Of a stretch of 64,000 bases of DNA, positions 38,087-49,779 are shown piece by piece (position 1 is the stretch's first letter; the number at the start of each line of letters is the position of its first letter). Position numbers and translations under genes: made by a program. The stretch spans positions 91,062,955 through 91,126,954 of the forward strand of contig OY979716.1 in assembly GCA_963855995.1 (NCBI GenBank), written 5' to 3'. Under the pieces are notes generated by a model. That model was not told where the DNA came from. It saw only the letters and a program-made list of their open reading frames with translations, and made no database searches. This DNA is from Muricea muricata. Lineage: Eukaryota > Cnidaria > Anthozoa > Malacalcyonacea > Plexauridae.

Positions 38087-38518
38087 TCTTTTATGTTACT
38101 TTTATATATATTTAAATTATTTATATTATTTCCAAAAGTCCAAATCTTGTGGGCAAAAGCGACGTGTTTCCCCATTTAATATACATTTCTCTTGGACTAG
38201 GGCAATTTAAAGAATCTTTTAAAATAGTGAATAGTTGAGTGCGATGGTGGAAACCCCAGAATGATACACTAAATAATATGATACAAATCCTTTTCGCCTT
38301 TACAGTAATACCTCAAAATGGGGAAACAATAATACTTTCTACATAACTCTAATGAATACCACATTTTTAACCCATTAACGTCCAAGACTTTTCCTTTGTT
38401 TGACCAGTAAAATTGTCTGACGCAGTAGATACTAAAGAAGGGCAAATTATTGCACATCAATGGGTTAAGCTAATAGTAATACTAGTATTTACATTGAGTA
38501 TGAAAGTGCACAAATATC

Positions 38519-39630
38519 TCATTCACGGTTTACACACTTTGCTGATCTACAGTTACATTTGCTGTCACACAACACTTCCACTGCCCTACAGTTGCACTTT
38601 CGTGTAGCACACTTTCCCTTACAAGCACAGGGCTTATTTTGTGACCTTCCTTTTTCACTTGTAGGTAAGGCTGGTTTACTGAAACGTGACCTTCTGCTGG
38701 CCACTACCTGTTCCTTTGAAGGGCGTTCCTTTCCTGTCAAGTACTTTGCAACAAGAGACTGTGGCTCAGTAGGTAGCATATAATGTGCATGGGCTTTGGC
38801 CTTCTTCAAGCTTTGGTACTGACTCCTTAATTTCATGACTTCATTTAGAATCAACTGTACATATCCTGTAGAATATTTGAAAGATTAATTTTATATAGGG
38901 GAAAAAGATAGGAATTTTGGTAATTTTAAATAGGGGAAACTTTTAATAATTTAAGCATTTTCATTATACACTTATATTGTCTTGGCTTGTTTTTTTTTTT
39001 GGGGGGGGGAGTGTAAAATTATTACCATATGTGGGATTACAATAACATTTTTGGCTAACAATATGGAAATGAAAGTGTGGAAAACATTCTTATACGCGGT
39101 GCTGTATAACATAATACATATAAAATACATTTAAAGGGTTTTGATGTACAATATTTGGTGAAGTACAGTAGGCAATCCAAGTGAGAAAATATACATAAAT
39201 TAGGGGACCTTTTCGCAACCGTTTCTCATCAGGTCTTAAAAATTATAAAATAAATTTATTGATCGAGCACTTGACTCACCTTTTCTCGCTGTCTTCTTGC
39301 CGTAGAAGTTCTTAGTTTGCTTGAGCTTGCCTCTACCAAGGGCAATGTGGGCAAGGCATCACTTCTTAACCGTACACGAAACGCTTCCTTGCACTGGATT
39401 TGTTCGAGGAACTGTGGCGAATGCCCTTTCTCGTACGCGTCTTCTGTGAAATGCCGTGAGCAGATTCTACTGCACGACGAAGGATTAAACTTTTTGCGTT
39501 TGTAAAATTCAACCCATACCTTTCTTCTCTGTTGTTGGGCTACGGATTTTCCGCTTGGAAACGAAAAGAAACGTATTCCACTCGGATTTTTTTGTCTGTC
39601 ACTATTGCAACCGTATACCGGACAGTACAT
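38519..39630 (-). CDS. THAP domain protein with C-terminal CXC (tesmin-type) cysteine-rich motif, K3
   Basis: Exon 1 (39630-39280) encodes a THAP zinc finger: MYCPVYGCNSDRQ, RFFSFPSG, KVWVEFYKRK, CSRICSRHFTEDAYE and, near the end, a Pro-rich LPTLPL. It ends GAAAAG|GTGAGT. Exon 2 (38854-38519, acceptor tatgtacag) joins in phase and encodes a basic helix LNEVMKLRSQYQSLKKA, a KYLTGKERPS linker and a terminal cysteine block with KPCACKGKCATRKCNCR and CDSKCNCRSAKCVN. That block resembles half of a CXC/CRC motif. Both domains bind DNA, so the protein probably recognises element ends or represses transcription. It lacks a DDE catalytic core. It converges on the ballast ORF, with 432 bp between the two stop codons. 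Confidence 0.8.
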
Positions 39631-40754
39631 GTTGCGCCTTGGCCTTGCATGCAAGTGAAGCAGCAAAATTTGCAACGGGACATATAACTCCTTCGCAAAC
39701 AAATTATTCTTATTTAGAACTTGTCAGCGCCTATATATACAGCGACAATAATAATTGCGATTTTAAATTGCTAGACCTCACAGAAATTACCAAGGTGTAT
39801 CCGGATGAATGAATATATAGTCAGAAAGTGTCGCAAAAATGTGTGGGGGGCAAGTGTCGGTAAAACCCAAACAAGATTTCAATTGCTTCCTTTGAACTCC
39901 CACTATTGCACTAGTAATGCGCATTATGCGCTAATGTTTTTTATTGTCCTTTCCGACATCATTAAATGGCTAAATGAATTTCAAACTTGGCGACTAGCCG
40001 TCCAGGTCAGTTGAAAGCCCACACACGTTTTTCCATTCGACACCCTTTCGGCAGTCTTTTTTTAATTAAACAATTTGGGTACAAAGTATAAGCGCTGGTA
40101 GTCCCAGTATATGTAACAGTGTCGCATATAATTTATGTTGGCATATTGTGCGTGCGAGTCGCGTTCGATGTTCCAAGCGATGTTTCTATTATATCAAGTC
40201 TTGTTTTTTACGGATATGTTATAACGTACAAGGTATACATTTCTTGATATATTAATATGCCAAATGATATGTCGTTTGATTTGAAGTCAGTGAAATGTAT
40301 GACTGAGAGTGTGTGTGTGTTTGCACATTGGCAGACGCCCAGCATGGGATCTGACATCTCGGCGCATATAACAGTTGTGATAGATGCGTTTATTCAAAAT
40401 AATGTTAAAAACATATTTGGAGAACAGTAATACTTGGGTATTGCACAATTACTTAATTGTATTTTGCTCAGCAACTTTTATTTTTTGGCAAAATGTTCTT
40501 ACTGAAACGTGATAGTAATAATAATTTATATTGTAAAATTCGGCCTACCCTACTAATGACGTCAGCAAAGTTATTCTGCATAAATTAGCATAACGCTTTA
40601 TTTTCAAAATGGCTGCCGTACGATCAACATTTCCTCAAATTTTCTCAACAACTAAATGCGATAGACTCACGAAAATGCGTAATTAAGTATTCCATAGGTA
40701 AGTGTAATAGATATAAGGAATAAAATTTTTTGTTGCCAATGTCCTTTAAGTAAA

Positions 40755-42062
40755 GAACACACACACACATTGTCTAGAAACTAAAAGGTCGCGGGTCTAT
40801 TTCTAAGGCCAACATGGCGGCCACAATAAAGTTTGTTCTTGCTGGTTATGATCTTTGTAACCATTAAAAGAATTTCGTTTGCTAGTGCAAACTCGGTGTG
40901 TTATTCGTTTAATGGTGAACATGTGCAGGATATCCAGTCTGGCCGAATAAGTGCGTCAATTTGGGCGTATAAACAACAAACCAATGTTAGGTATGGGCTG
41001 TCGTCCGCATGCTGTTTTGACTATGCTACTTCTCCTTTGTGGTGATGTGAAAACTTGTCCTGGTCCACGAGTGACCTGTTGTAGCTGCAATAAACTGATA
41101 CGAAAGAATCAGAGTGTCGAGCGTTGTTCTTCCTGTGAAAGGGACTCACATCTGAAATGCCTTGTGGATGAATGATGACTCAGGACAGGAAAGGTTGCTT
41201 TGTCGTCATTGTGTTAATATACCCAATCTTCAACAGCAAGATGGCGTTACAACGACTGCTACCGAAAGCCCTTATATCGAAGTAGATTCCTTCTTGCAAA
41301 GAAGGAGATTAAAGATATTTCATCAGAACGTAAACGGTCTTCTACATAAACTTGCATGTGTTGAATTAATGATGAAGGAAACGATAAACAAACTTGATAT
41401 ACTAGGCATTACTGAAACACATTTGCATGAAGGGATCCTGGATATGGAATTGGAAGTTGACGGCTATACGTTCATCAGGAAGGATTGGAAGAATGGTACA
41501 GGGGGGGGGGTGTTGGCTGTTTTGTTCGTACTGAAATATGTTGGCAAAGACGAGAGGATCTAGAAAGTGATAATATTGAAATAATTTGGCGCGAAATCTT
41601 TGTCAAAAAGTCATGTTCAATCTTAATTGGCATAATCTAAAGACCCCCAAATACCTCATCATACCTAAGCTCAGGTTTTGAATGTAGTTTCAATGATATG
41701 TTAGATACCTGTGTCTCTGAGGGCAAGGAAACCAGTGTATTTGGGGATTTAAATGTCAACTATAGTAAAAACTTGGACAACACGGAAATAAAGCAGATTA
41801 TCAAGCAGTACGGGCTAAAACAAATTATAGAAAAGCCAACAAGAATAACAAAAAACTCCAGTACTTTAATAGACATAATTACAACCACTCATGAGAAAAA
41901 TGTCTTAAAACTCATAATATGTGGCAATTCTGTCAGTGATCATGATCTGGTTGGGGTTATTATAAAAAAATAATCTAAAATTCCCGCATCGCGCTATATT
42001 GAAGAGAAACTGTGCAAATTATAATAAACAGTGCTTCATTTAAGATTGGCATAATCAATCAT
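40755..42062 (+). pseudogene. LINE-2 5' part: 2A-like motif, PHD finger and endonuclease (CR1-like)
   Basis: A frame from 40951 encodes a hydrophobic leader, LLLLCGDVKTCPGP (2A-like) and a PHD-type finger CCSCNKLIRKNQ, CSSCERDSHLKC. After a one-base shift the finger's last pair, LLCRHC, continues in the frame that encodes the endonuclease: LKIFHQNVNGLLHKL, LDILGITETHLH, GGGVLA (41290-41530). Then come FGDLNVNYSK (41735-41764), LIDIITTT and SVSDHDLVGV. These are the Asn, Glu, Asp and His active-site blocks of an AP-like endonuclease, which nicks the target for reverse transcription. Several stops break it. It ends at WDAI, where the Mutator-like element is inserted; LINE-2 resumes at 52722. 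Confidence 0.8.
41026..41067 (+). other. Degenerate 2A-like ribosome-skipping motif
   Basis: It encodes LLLLCGDVKTCPGP directly before the PHD finger. The 2A consensus is hydrophobic residues, G-D-V/I-E-x-N-P-G-P. This copy keeps D, V, P, G, P but has Lys for Glu and Cys for Asn. CR1-type and related LINEs of invertebrates are known to carry N-terminal 2A motifs. With these two substitutions skipping activity is doubtful. Confidence 0.7.
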
Positions 42063-42252
42063 GGGATGCAATATCAGCCTCGTAACCAGGCACTTTTAAA
42101 ATATCATCAGTTAATCCAGTGTCATATATGCAGATCAGTTACAGATTAAGCACGCAGGGGTGCTTGGGGAGGACGTGGGAAAGGAAGCGCCTGGCAGAAT
42201 ACGCAACAAATACGGCGAACGTGTTTGGAGAATACTGTGCTATAAATATAGA

Positions 42253-42404
42253 TTACTTCATGGTTGGTGAGTGCGTACGATTTTTATTCACGAGTTGTGA
42301 AAGATCGTTAAACGAACGAGTGAGCGCAGCGAACGAGTGAGTTTAGCGATCCTTCACAACGAGTGAATAATAAAAATCGTACAAACGAACCAAACATGAA
42401 GTAA
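42253..42404. repeat. 152 bp palindromic foldback with gcgcagcg core
   Basis: Ttacttcatggttggt...gtacgatttttattcac..gttgtgaa.gatcg.taaac at the left is inverted at the right, with the centre gaacgagtgagcgcagcgaacgag. Almost the whole unit folds into one hairpin. It sits just inside the left terminus of the Mutator-like element. Confidence 0.85.
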
Positions 42405-42984
42405 ATTGTTTATTATATGAGTGTAAAGATGAGTATAGAGATACCAAATATTTGATATACTGACGGACAACAAAATACAAGCGAAATATAAAAACAAAAT
42501 TTCTTACCATTTAACGATTTGTTTTCGTGCAGAAAACACAACCATGAGGTTTATTTCACGTTAATAAGGTGGAATGGTACCCAAAATTTTAAAACTTTTT
42601 AAATTTTTTTTTCTTTTTTGGCACTATGGGTTAGTGGTGTTTTTAATACAAAAAGAAATTTCTAAAATATCTTAAAATTTGTAGCTTATTTTTGCCTATT
42701 TCTGAAGTGCTCTAGTTGGTTGCTATGGGCAACCGATTTGTATACATGCTATTTCTGTGTAATAAGCAGAGAAAAAACCCGCAAAATTACATTGAATTTG
42801 CCCTTCATGTTCTTAGACCATGTTACTTCTCTTACATAACGTTGCCCTGTAACCGCTGGTCACTACGATCGGGATAAAACATTTTGAGATTTTGGAAGAG
42901 GTGTGTAAATGTTTGTATCTTAGTGTTTCGAAATATTACTTTGTAAATTTGCTTTTTGAAGAAATTTAAAAGTAGAATTTGGAT

Positions 42985-44742
42985 ATGCCAAAGCAACGTT
43001 CAGTTAGACGTAAAAAGAGAAAATTCTGTGGGAATCAGTTTACTAAAGCGGACGAATGTACTGAGATAGAGACGTCAACGTCGGAGTCAGCTGCTAATAT
43101 TTCTACAGCCTCAAGCCGAAAACTCTCCAGTAGCCCAAGGGTCGGAAGCAAAAGAAAAAGAGATTGTTCAATGAATCACAATGACCAGTACGTTGAAGGC
43201 TTTCGATTCATTGGTATGGTTATACTTGGGGGAGTTGTATCACTTCTAAAGTGCCCCACGTGTGAATGTTTGAGTCTAATCCTGATGGAAAGCAGTTCAA
43301 AACGCCATGGCTGTGCGTCTGAATTAAGAATCATGTGTGAAGGATGTGGATGGTTAAACACATTTTTTACATCCAAGAAACAAAGGAAATCTTTTGAAGT
43401 AAACAGACGTCTAGTTTATGCAATGAGGTCAATTGGAAAAGGTCACAGTGGTGCCAAGAAATTTTGTGCTTTCATGAACATGCCTCAACCCTCTAAACCC
43501 AAACCATACCAGAAAAGCAGTAAGACGATAACAAAACATTTAAAATCAATAGCTAGAAAGACTATGTCTGATGCAGCAGACGAGATAAGAAATCTCAAAA
43601 AGGTCAACAATGATGAAGTGGCTGACTGTGCAGTGTCATGTGATGGTACTTGGCAGAGACGTTGTTTCTCCTCCCTGAATGGTTGTGTCACAGTGATGTC
43701 CATTGACACTGGGAAAGTTTTGGACACTGGACCCTTGAGTCGAACATGTAAGCAATGCCAACTCCATTCTCACCTTGACAAGGAAGGTACTGAATATCAA
43801 ACATGGAAAGCCAACCATACCCAGTGTTCTGCAAATTTTAGGGGGTCGGCCCCAGCCATGGAGCCAGAAGGTGCCTTGCGGATGTTCAAAAGGTCGGAGA
43901 TGTTGCACAAACTTAGGTACACTGAACTGTATGGAGATGGAGACAGCAAATCTTACAGTCAGGTCAAAGATGTTTATAAGGAACAAGACATTGAAGTTGT
44001 GAAGCAAGAGTGCATTGGCCATGTGCAAAAAAGAGTTGGTACTGCACTTAGGAATCTCAAAAAAGAAACACCTGGTCTTGGAGGTAAGGGAAAATTGACA
44101 GATGCTATGATTGACAAATTGCAAAATTATTATGGCATAGCTTTTAGAGCAAATGTTAAAAATGCTGAAGAAATGGAGAAGGCTGTATTAGCAAGCTTCT
44201 TCCACTGTGTTTCTAGTCAATCTCGTCCCCTTCACGATTATTGTCCCGATGGTCCCGACAGCTGGTGTGGGCTTAAAAAAGATAAAAGAACTTATAAACA
44301 TGGTTCAGGACTCCCTTTGCCAATTATTGCTAAAGGTAAGCCAATTTATCAAAGGCTTAGTGATAAGACATTACTTAAAAAATGCCTGCATGGAAAGACC
44401 CAAAATCAGAACGAAAGCCTAAATGCTCTTGTTTGGCAAAGAGTGCCGAAGGAGGTTTTTGTTGCCAAGGAAACTATTGAAATTGGCTTATATGGTGCCA
44501 TTGCACATTTCAACAATGGTGCGCAGACTGTTCTGTCATTGTACAAAGCCCTGGGAATATCACCAGGAAAATACACAGAAGCTGGTTGTGAAACCCTTGA
44601 CCGAGACCACTTATACAAAGCTGCCTACAAAGAGCAGGAGACAGACAAGAAAAGAAGAAAAGTATTAAGAGGTCAAAAGAAAAAAAAGGAAGACAAGAAA
44701 AAGGACTCAGAAGGAGTAACATATGGTGCAGGACAGTTTTAG
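42985..44742 (+). CDS. Mutator-like transposase, apparently intact (585 residues)
   Basis: An uninterrupted frame runs from MPKQRSVRRKKRKFCGNQF to TAG. A basic N-terminus is followed by CPTCECLSL and MCEGCGW (zinc-ribbon-like, about residues 90-125). The catalytic core has VSCDGTWQRR (first Asp, about residue 220), CKQCQ, LYGDGDSKSY (second Asp, about 315), KQECIGHVQKRVG (C(2)H signature of Mutator-type enzymes), CPDGPDSWCG and CLHGKTQNQNESLNALVW (catalytic Glu, about 480). A Lys-rich tail ends it. All key residues are present. The enzyme should excise and integrate elements through their termini. The codon frame and motif spacing are those of full-length relatives in animals, so this is the best candidate for an active enzyme in the window. 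Confidence 0.88.
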   Translation: MPKQRSVRRKKRKFCGNQFTKADECTEIETSTSESAANISTASSRKLSSSPRVGSKRKRDCSMNHNDQYVEGFRFIGMVILGGVVSLLKCPTCECLSLILMESSSKRHGCASELRIMCEGCGWLNTFFTSKKQRKSFEVNRRLVYAMRSIGKGHSGAKKFCAFMNMPQPSKPKPYQKSSKTITKHLKSIARKTMSDAADEIRNLKKVNNDEVADCAVSCDGTWQRRCFSSLNGCVTVMSIDTGKVLDTGPLSRTCKQCQLHSHLDKEGTEYQTWKANHTQCSANFRGSAPAMEPEGALRMFKRSEMLHKLRYTELYGDGDSKSYSQVKDVYKEQDIEVVKQECIGHVQKRVGTALRNLKKETPGLGGKGKLTDAMIDKLQNYYGIAFRANVKNAEEMEKAVLASFFHCVSSQSRPLHDYCPDGPDSWCGLKKDKRTYKHGSGLPLPIIAKGKPIYQRLSDKTLLKKCLHGKTQNQNESLNALVWQRVPKEVFVAKETIEIGLYGAIAHFNNGAQTVLSLYKALGISPGKYTEAGCETLDRDHLYKAAYKEQETDKKRRKVLRGQKKKKEDKKKDSEGVTYGAGQF

Positions 44743-46672
44743 GGTATGCTAGCTGTCAAAATGTTGTTCTAAAGCACTGTGAACTGGATAGTTAACTTTT
44801 ACTTAGCGATTTCTCAAATTTACAAATTAGCCTATTAGTGACATTGTTAACAGTTCTCATGCACAGTGGATTTTATATATTTCAATAAATTTTGGCAAAC
44901 AATTCACTTATATACCATTCTGTGATATGAACCTTAAATATAGTTTGTTTGCTATTTCATTGCCCTGTAATTAAACTATTAATTCCCAGGCGTGGCCATA
45001 AATTAGTTGCAACTAACTTTTCCTAATATCCTCTAGGAAGCAAGTGCAATGCTCTTGTTATTTTAGGTTCGTATCACACATATGTCTCTAGTGTAAACAC
45101 TCACAAAGTTTCTGGATCAAATATTGTTTCTTTCCAGTGATATTGCTGTTACCGTAAAAGGCCAAAAATGGACCTTTGGGTGTGGCACCGTTGCCATGAC
45201 AACAGAACAGTGTTCAAATGAGTCTGAATTAACTCCATTTTTTATCTAGAATACTATTATGATAATTAGCAAGTTGACAAAATCGGACTCCATGTTTACA
45301 TTAGCCTGCGAACAGGCGTTGAATTTTTGGGTAAGGAAATGTCAGCCAATCAAAACGCTCATACGACTTTTTTCACATGTGAAAAATATAGTATGCAGTG
45401 AAATACGAGTTTTATTTCAGCCGAATACTACCCGTAAATCTCCATACTCATACAATAAAGGACATTTCTCATTAAAATTGTTTAACAAGTTTAGAAGAGT
45501 TCAGTGTAAAATGCATCTTGCAGACCAATATCTCTTTTCGTATTCAAATCAAACATTTATTCCAGTTCTTTGATCTCCTTCTTAATTTGCTGCTGTTGTG
45601 AATCTGTAGTTGTAACACTTCAGTTTAATTTCACTTCACACATTTTCACTAATGCTGAATTTAACTTGAAAATTTTTTGTAAGTTTATTAAATTGTAATC
45701 TTCGCAAGCTTATTAGCTAAACTAATATTTCCATTATCAAGCTCAGAAAGGTGCAGTTGTGTCTGTTCAGGTAAATGATTTTCAATGAAATTTAGTTCAT
45801 TCTGCAAAACTGATATATCATTTGTAGAGAAAAGCGTTGAAGGAGCAAATGGCTGGCCACCACGTGGTTTCACTGTTAAGTTTGTATAGATGACGCTGTT
45901 CAATGTTAAGAAAAATTACAATTGTATATTGTCACTACTAACAATTTAAGTATGTTGTACAACAAAAAATAAAGTACGTACACATAAAAGTCTCAATACC
46001 AGTAAAAATTTTTACAAAATCTGTGACTCCTTGATATGAATTTTATATCGAAAATAATAGTTAACCACAAAACCTGCATGTGCTGCATGCTTGCTGTTAA
46101 AACCCAGGTCAGCTAACAATGCTTGCTTTACTACAGAGTACTTGGAATCAACATTTAATACTGTTACAGCATACAAGTAAATGCTATAAATGGATAATTA
46201 TGTTTATCTTTCTTAAGAATTAGTCATACATTACATCAAGTAATTGCATAATGTTCAATAACTTATTATATTGCTAGTGGTTTGTTTTTTACGACAAAAA
46301 ATTAATACAACAGGGATAATCACAAAAGGATACCCATTCTCATGTCTAACAAGTATGGTTTATTGGAAGAATATAGAGATACTTCCTTGATCGAACAAGT
46401 CAAAATGTTTTTGCCTGCACCTGATAAACCAAGTAAATTCATATCGAAGATTGTTTCACATCAGCAAGTTTTCACGGTATTGCAACAGCCTTTCCAAATC
46501 AATGTACTTTTTAGCTATAACTGCTAATTTTTCAAACTCACTACAATTGCACATTGAAACTACATTGGGTATTTGCCTGGTTGATAAATTAGGATGACAA
46601 TAATGAATTTAAAAATCTATCTTAGCACTGCTAATTGTCCAAAGTATATAAAATGTTAATGTATATTTCTTA
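44743..46672. other. 3' part of the Mutator-like element, no clear gene
   Basis: Downstream of the transposase, aataaa-like polyadenylation words occur at about 44883. Short frames exist on both strands. One minus-strand stretch (about 46150-46020: VTVLNVDSKYSVVKQALL, LGFNSKHAAHAGFVV) looks protein-like, as does 45903-45688 (FSTNDISVLQNELNFIEN). They have no recognised family, no splice chain and no intact start, so I do not annotate genes. Confidence 0.35.
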
Positions 46673-47109
46673 CCAGCCAGGGGCGGGTTTAGACTATTGC
46701 AACTGTAGCAAATGCTACAGTCAGATTTTTTTCGGAATAATCTTTTCCAAAAATTATTTTCTATCATAATTAATTCTGGAAATAATTATTCATACTTATT
46801 TATTCCAATTTTATCATTTTCCCATCATTTTTGGATGTTATTATATTTTAATTTTTGGAGTAGGTTGTCTATGAAATTGTTTTGTGGGATTTCCAGTGAC
46901 CTTAAAGCCCGCAAATAGGCCTGCTTTTTAGGCATTCGCCTTTCATTAAATAACATGACGTTTCGTAGGAAGCCTGCGATCAAAATCTTGGTGATTTTGC
47001 TACAGTCAGTGGTGGTTCCTATGAGTTTTGCATCAGTCAGCGGGGGGGGGGGGTATTTGCTATAGTCAGACTGTATCTAACCAATCAAAATAATGCATTT
47101 TTGCTATAG

Positions 47110-47300
47110 CGGCTACTAAACACACGATCAGTGGAAGACCGTGTGTTATTGTAACACAGCATTTGAAACTAGCACAGCTGATTCGAAGGAAGCACATCTT
47201 TAGAAACAACACATGTTTCTCATATAACACACGTTTTTCGAATAGCACAACTGCTCTAAGTCTGTATTAACACAGCTATATAGCTAACACACCTTCATAA
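47110..47300. repeat. aacaca / tgtgtt word array, left
   Basis: Words such as aacacacg, gtgtgtta, taacacagc, agcacag, aacacatg, aacacacg and taacacacc recur about every 20-25 bp in both orientations without a fixed unit. A similar array lies at 49780-50075, and the two may be the ends of a nested non-autonomous element of about 3 kb. Confidence 0.5.
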
Positions 47301-48254
47301 TGAATTGTACGTGTATGTTATTCTGATTCAAAGACAAAGTATCACAAAACAGCGTTAAATATATTGCCGCTTAATTTGTGCCTTGTGCAAGCGAGCAAAA
47401 TTCGATACGACTATGATACTTATATGATGTACTTTAGTACTTATAATAACTCGATGCGATAACGATGCATCGATATGACCTGTATGGCTATGACTAGTAT
47501 ATGGCTGTTTCGTTTTGGAGGTGCCGTCAAGCGCTAAACGTATCACGTAACAGAAGCGAGAATTCATCGTTATTTCTGTCGGCGCGATGTCGATAAGGCT
47601 GCGACAACTTTGGGATACTTTATTTATTTTGGTTTTCAACGTTTTACAAAGAGATTTCGAGAAACGTTTATTTTTTCAATACGTATATCCTTTGGTTGTA
47701 CAAGTGGACTGTATATGTGTAATGGGACATTGGTGGTATTGGATTTCACTTGGAAGTTCCAATATGGCAATATATCAGGTTTGTATCAACGCGATCAATT
47801 CATATTTTGCGTTTTAGTAAAGTTTTATGTACATATTATAAATGTACGCTATATTCAAGTATTAGGCTGTACTACGGTCGAGATTTGGTTGATCGAAGCC
47901 ATATTAACCATATGTTATATTAATGTTTGACATTGATTATGTTATTTATATATAAACTGTCTGCAATACACATTTATTTAAAGTTTGGATCATTTGAGTG
48001 AGTATTTACCAAATGTTTGAAAAAGCGTGAACTCTGGGCAATAGGGCAAAAGAAATTGCAAAAGTCGAGCAGAGTCGCAATTGCGCGAATGAAATTTGAG
48101 TGCTTGAAAAAGTGACACCTAGCGCACACAATGCAGGATAGACTAGGGCCATAAATCAATATGACAGGTATTCGACCAATTAGCATTCGTGTGTGCAGAG
48201 GATGACACCTCACTAAATATCATGGAGATTTGAGAAGCTATATCACAAAAAGCT

Positions 48255-48950
48255 ATGTCTATATCACAAGAAAACAATGAAATGAAATTAAGTTTAGGAA
48301 TGATTATATTTCATTTTGCTGATAATTGTCTATTGACACTGTAGCAAAAATTTAACATGCGACATTGCTTCAAGCTATTTTTATGCTCTCTTTATTTTGT
48401 GAGGTGCAGCTTATTTTATCAAACTTAGAACTGCTTGTCTTTCAATTTCTGCATAATACATGTTATGGTGAGATGTCACATCTCTAGCCGCCCTGGACAA
48501 ATGGCTCATTTGACACAGGAACATAATGTTATGCAGCAATTGTATATTTATAATATTTTAATGTCTATATCACAAAAAAACAATGAAATGAAATTAAGTT
48601 TAGGAATGATTATATTTCATTTTGCTGATAATTGCTTATTGACATTGTAGCAAAAATTTAACTTGTGACACTGCTTCAAGCAAATTTATGTTCTATATTT
48701 TATGTTTTCATTTTATCATACTTAGAGCTGTTTGTTTTCTAATTGCTGCAAAATACATGTTATGGTATGATGTCACATCTCCAGCCTAATTGCCTTCAAC
48801 ATTGTTGCAAAAATTTAACATGTGACGTTGCATCAAGCTATTTTATGTTCTATATATTTTGTGAGGTGCAGCTTATTTTATCAAACTTAAAACTTTTTGT
48901 CTTTGACATTGATATTGTAGCAAAAATTTAACATGTGACATTGCCCTATT
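48255..48950. repeat. Tandem repeat, about 306 bp period with partial third copy
   Basis: Atgtctatatcacaa at 48255 recurs at 48561. The shared unit includes acaatgaaatgaaattaag, tttaggaatgattatattt, cattttgctgataattg, tagcaaaaatttaac, acatgttatggt and atgtcacatctc. A partial third copy (tgcaaaaatttaacatgtga at about 48808, and again at about 48920) follows with shortened spacing. No coding signal is seen. Confidence 0.85.
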
Positions 48951-49040
48951 CCTAGCATATTAAGTCGTGTAGTCAACACTAAGTGAATTTTTAGCATAAG
49001 TACGCAAACTTTGCTAAGTCAATTAATTTATATCTTTTAG

Positions 49041-49361
49041 CCATCAACGAAGAGTGAGCTCATGTTTGAATACAAGTTGGTCGAGTTTAAATGGGTGATC
49101 CTTGGGACAGAAGAAGATTTCCTCCAAGCGTTTGTTTCTGGAGAAGATGAGTGCATTTCTGAGACATCCACAAATCTTCTAGAAGCTCTTGTTGACCTGA
49201 TAAGCGCGTACTACGTGTTCGATGTGAGCTATGCTGAATCGACGTCTGGCATGTTGTGTTCCCTGCAAGATTTTGTTTTACAGGCAAAAGACAGCAGCAC
49301 AAGGTCGATAAGATATTGGACATTTGCCTCAGAACTAAGAAACGTGACAATTGAAACATAA
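49041..49361 (+). CDS. Terminal exon of an uncharacterised, probably transposon-associated gene
   Basis: It follows the acceptor tatatcttttag and reads PSTKSELMFEYKLVEFKWVI, LGTEEDFLQAF, LLEALVDLISAYYVFDVSYA, LCSLQDFVLQAKD and RSIRYWTFASELRN to TAA. The pattern LL.A...L...YYVFD..Y......LQ.F is one I associate with C-termini of long uncharacterised proteins that are multi-copy in cnidarian and fish genomes. No upstream exons could be chained. The function is unknown. Confidence 0.45.
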   Translation, partial: PSTKSELMFEYKLVEFKWVILGTEEDFLQAFVSGEDECISETSTNLLEALVDLISAYYVFDVSYAESTSGMLCSLQDFVLQAKDSSTRSIRYWTFASELRNVTIET

Positions 49362-49779
49362 AACTTTATGATTGTGTGCAGACAGCGACGTGGCTAGCAT
49401 GAAAATGTTGTCATCCTGTACAAATATATTCGTGTTTATACTTTTCATTTCCTAATAAAATTTTCGGGCGCTAGTAAAATTTGGATTGTATTGCATTTTC
49501 AATTAATATCTTGAACTAACCATGGCATGTAGGTAGTGCATGCATTCAAAAGAACGCCGAGATATAGGATCTTTTACTACCTGAAACGATCAAACAGAAT
49601 TCGAGGCTTTGAGTAAAGGCCCCTAAGTCACTAGCTACTTTATCCAAACACAAGATTTTCGCTTGGGTATGCCGTTTCAGGTTGTGAAAAGTTCTATGTT
49701 TTTGTGTACAAATTTCAAGGCATGTTGTCATTTTAGGCTTTTCCATAGGTGTGTTGAATCAATGCACGTGTGCTGTCAG

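Larger units (their letters stand above)
37176..40745. mobile_element. K3: TTAA element with an intact ballast-domain ORF and a THAP-CXC gene
   Basis: The left end AGGACATTGGCAACGAAAAT and the right end ATTTTTTGTTGCCAATGTCCT are inverted. They are flanked by TTAA at 37172-37175 and 40746-40749. Further in, cgccatcttgaaaata and gacgtcattagtaggg on the left match inverted words on the right (about 40530-40615), so the termini extend some 230 bp. Inside, a plus-strand P2RX7_C-type gene converges on a minus-strand THAP gene, the same layout as K1 although terminal sequences differ. No DDE domain is present; the element is probably mobilised in trans, or the THAP-CXC protein is a regulator. Confidence 0.85.
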
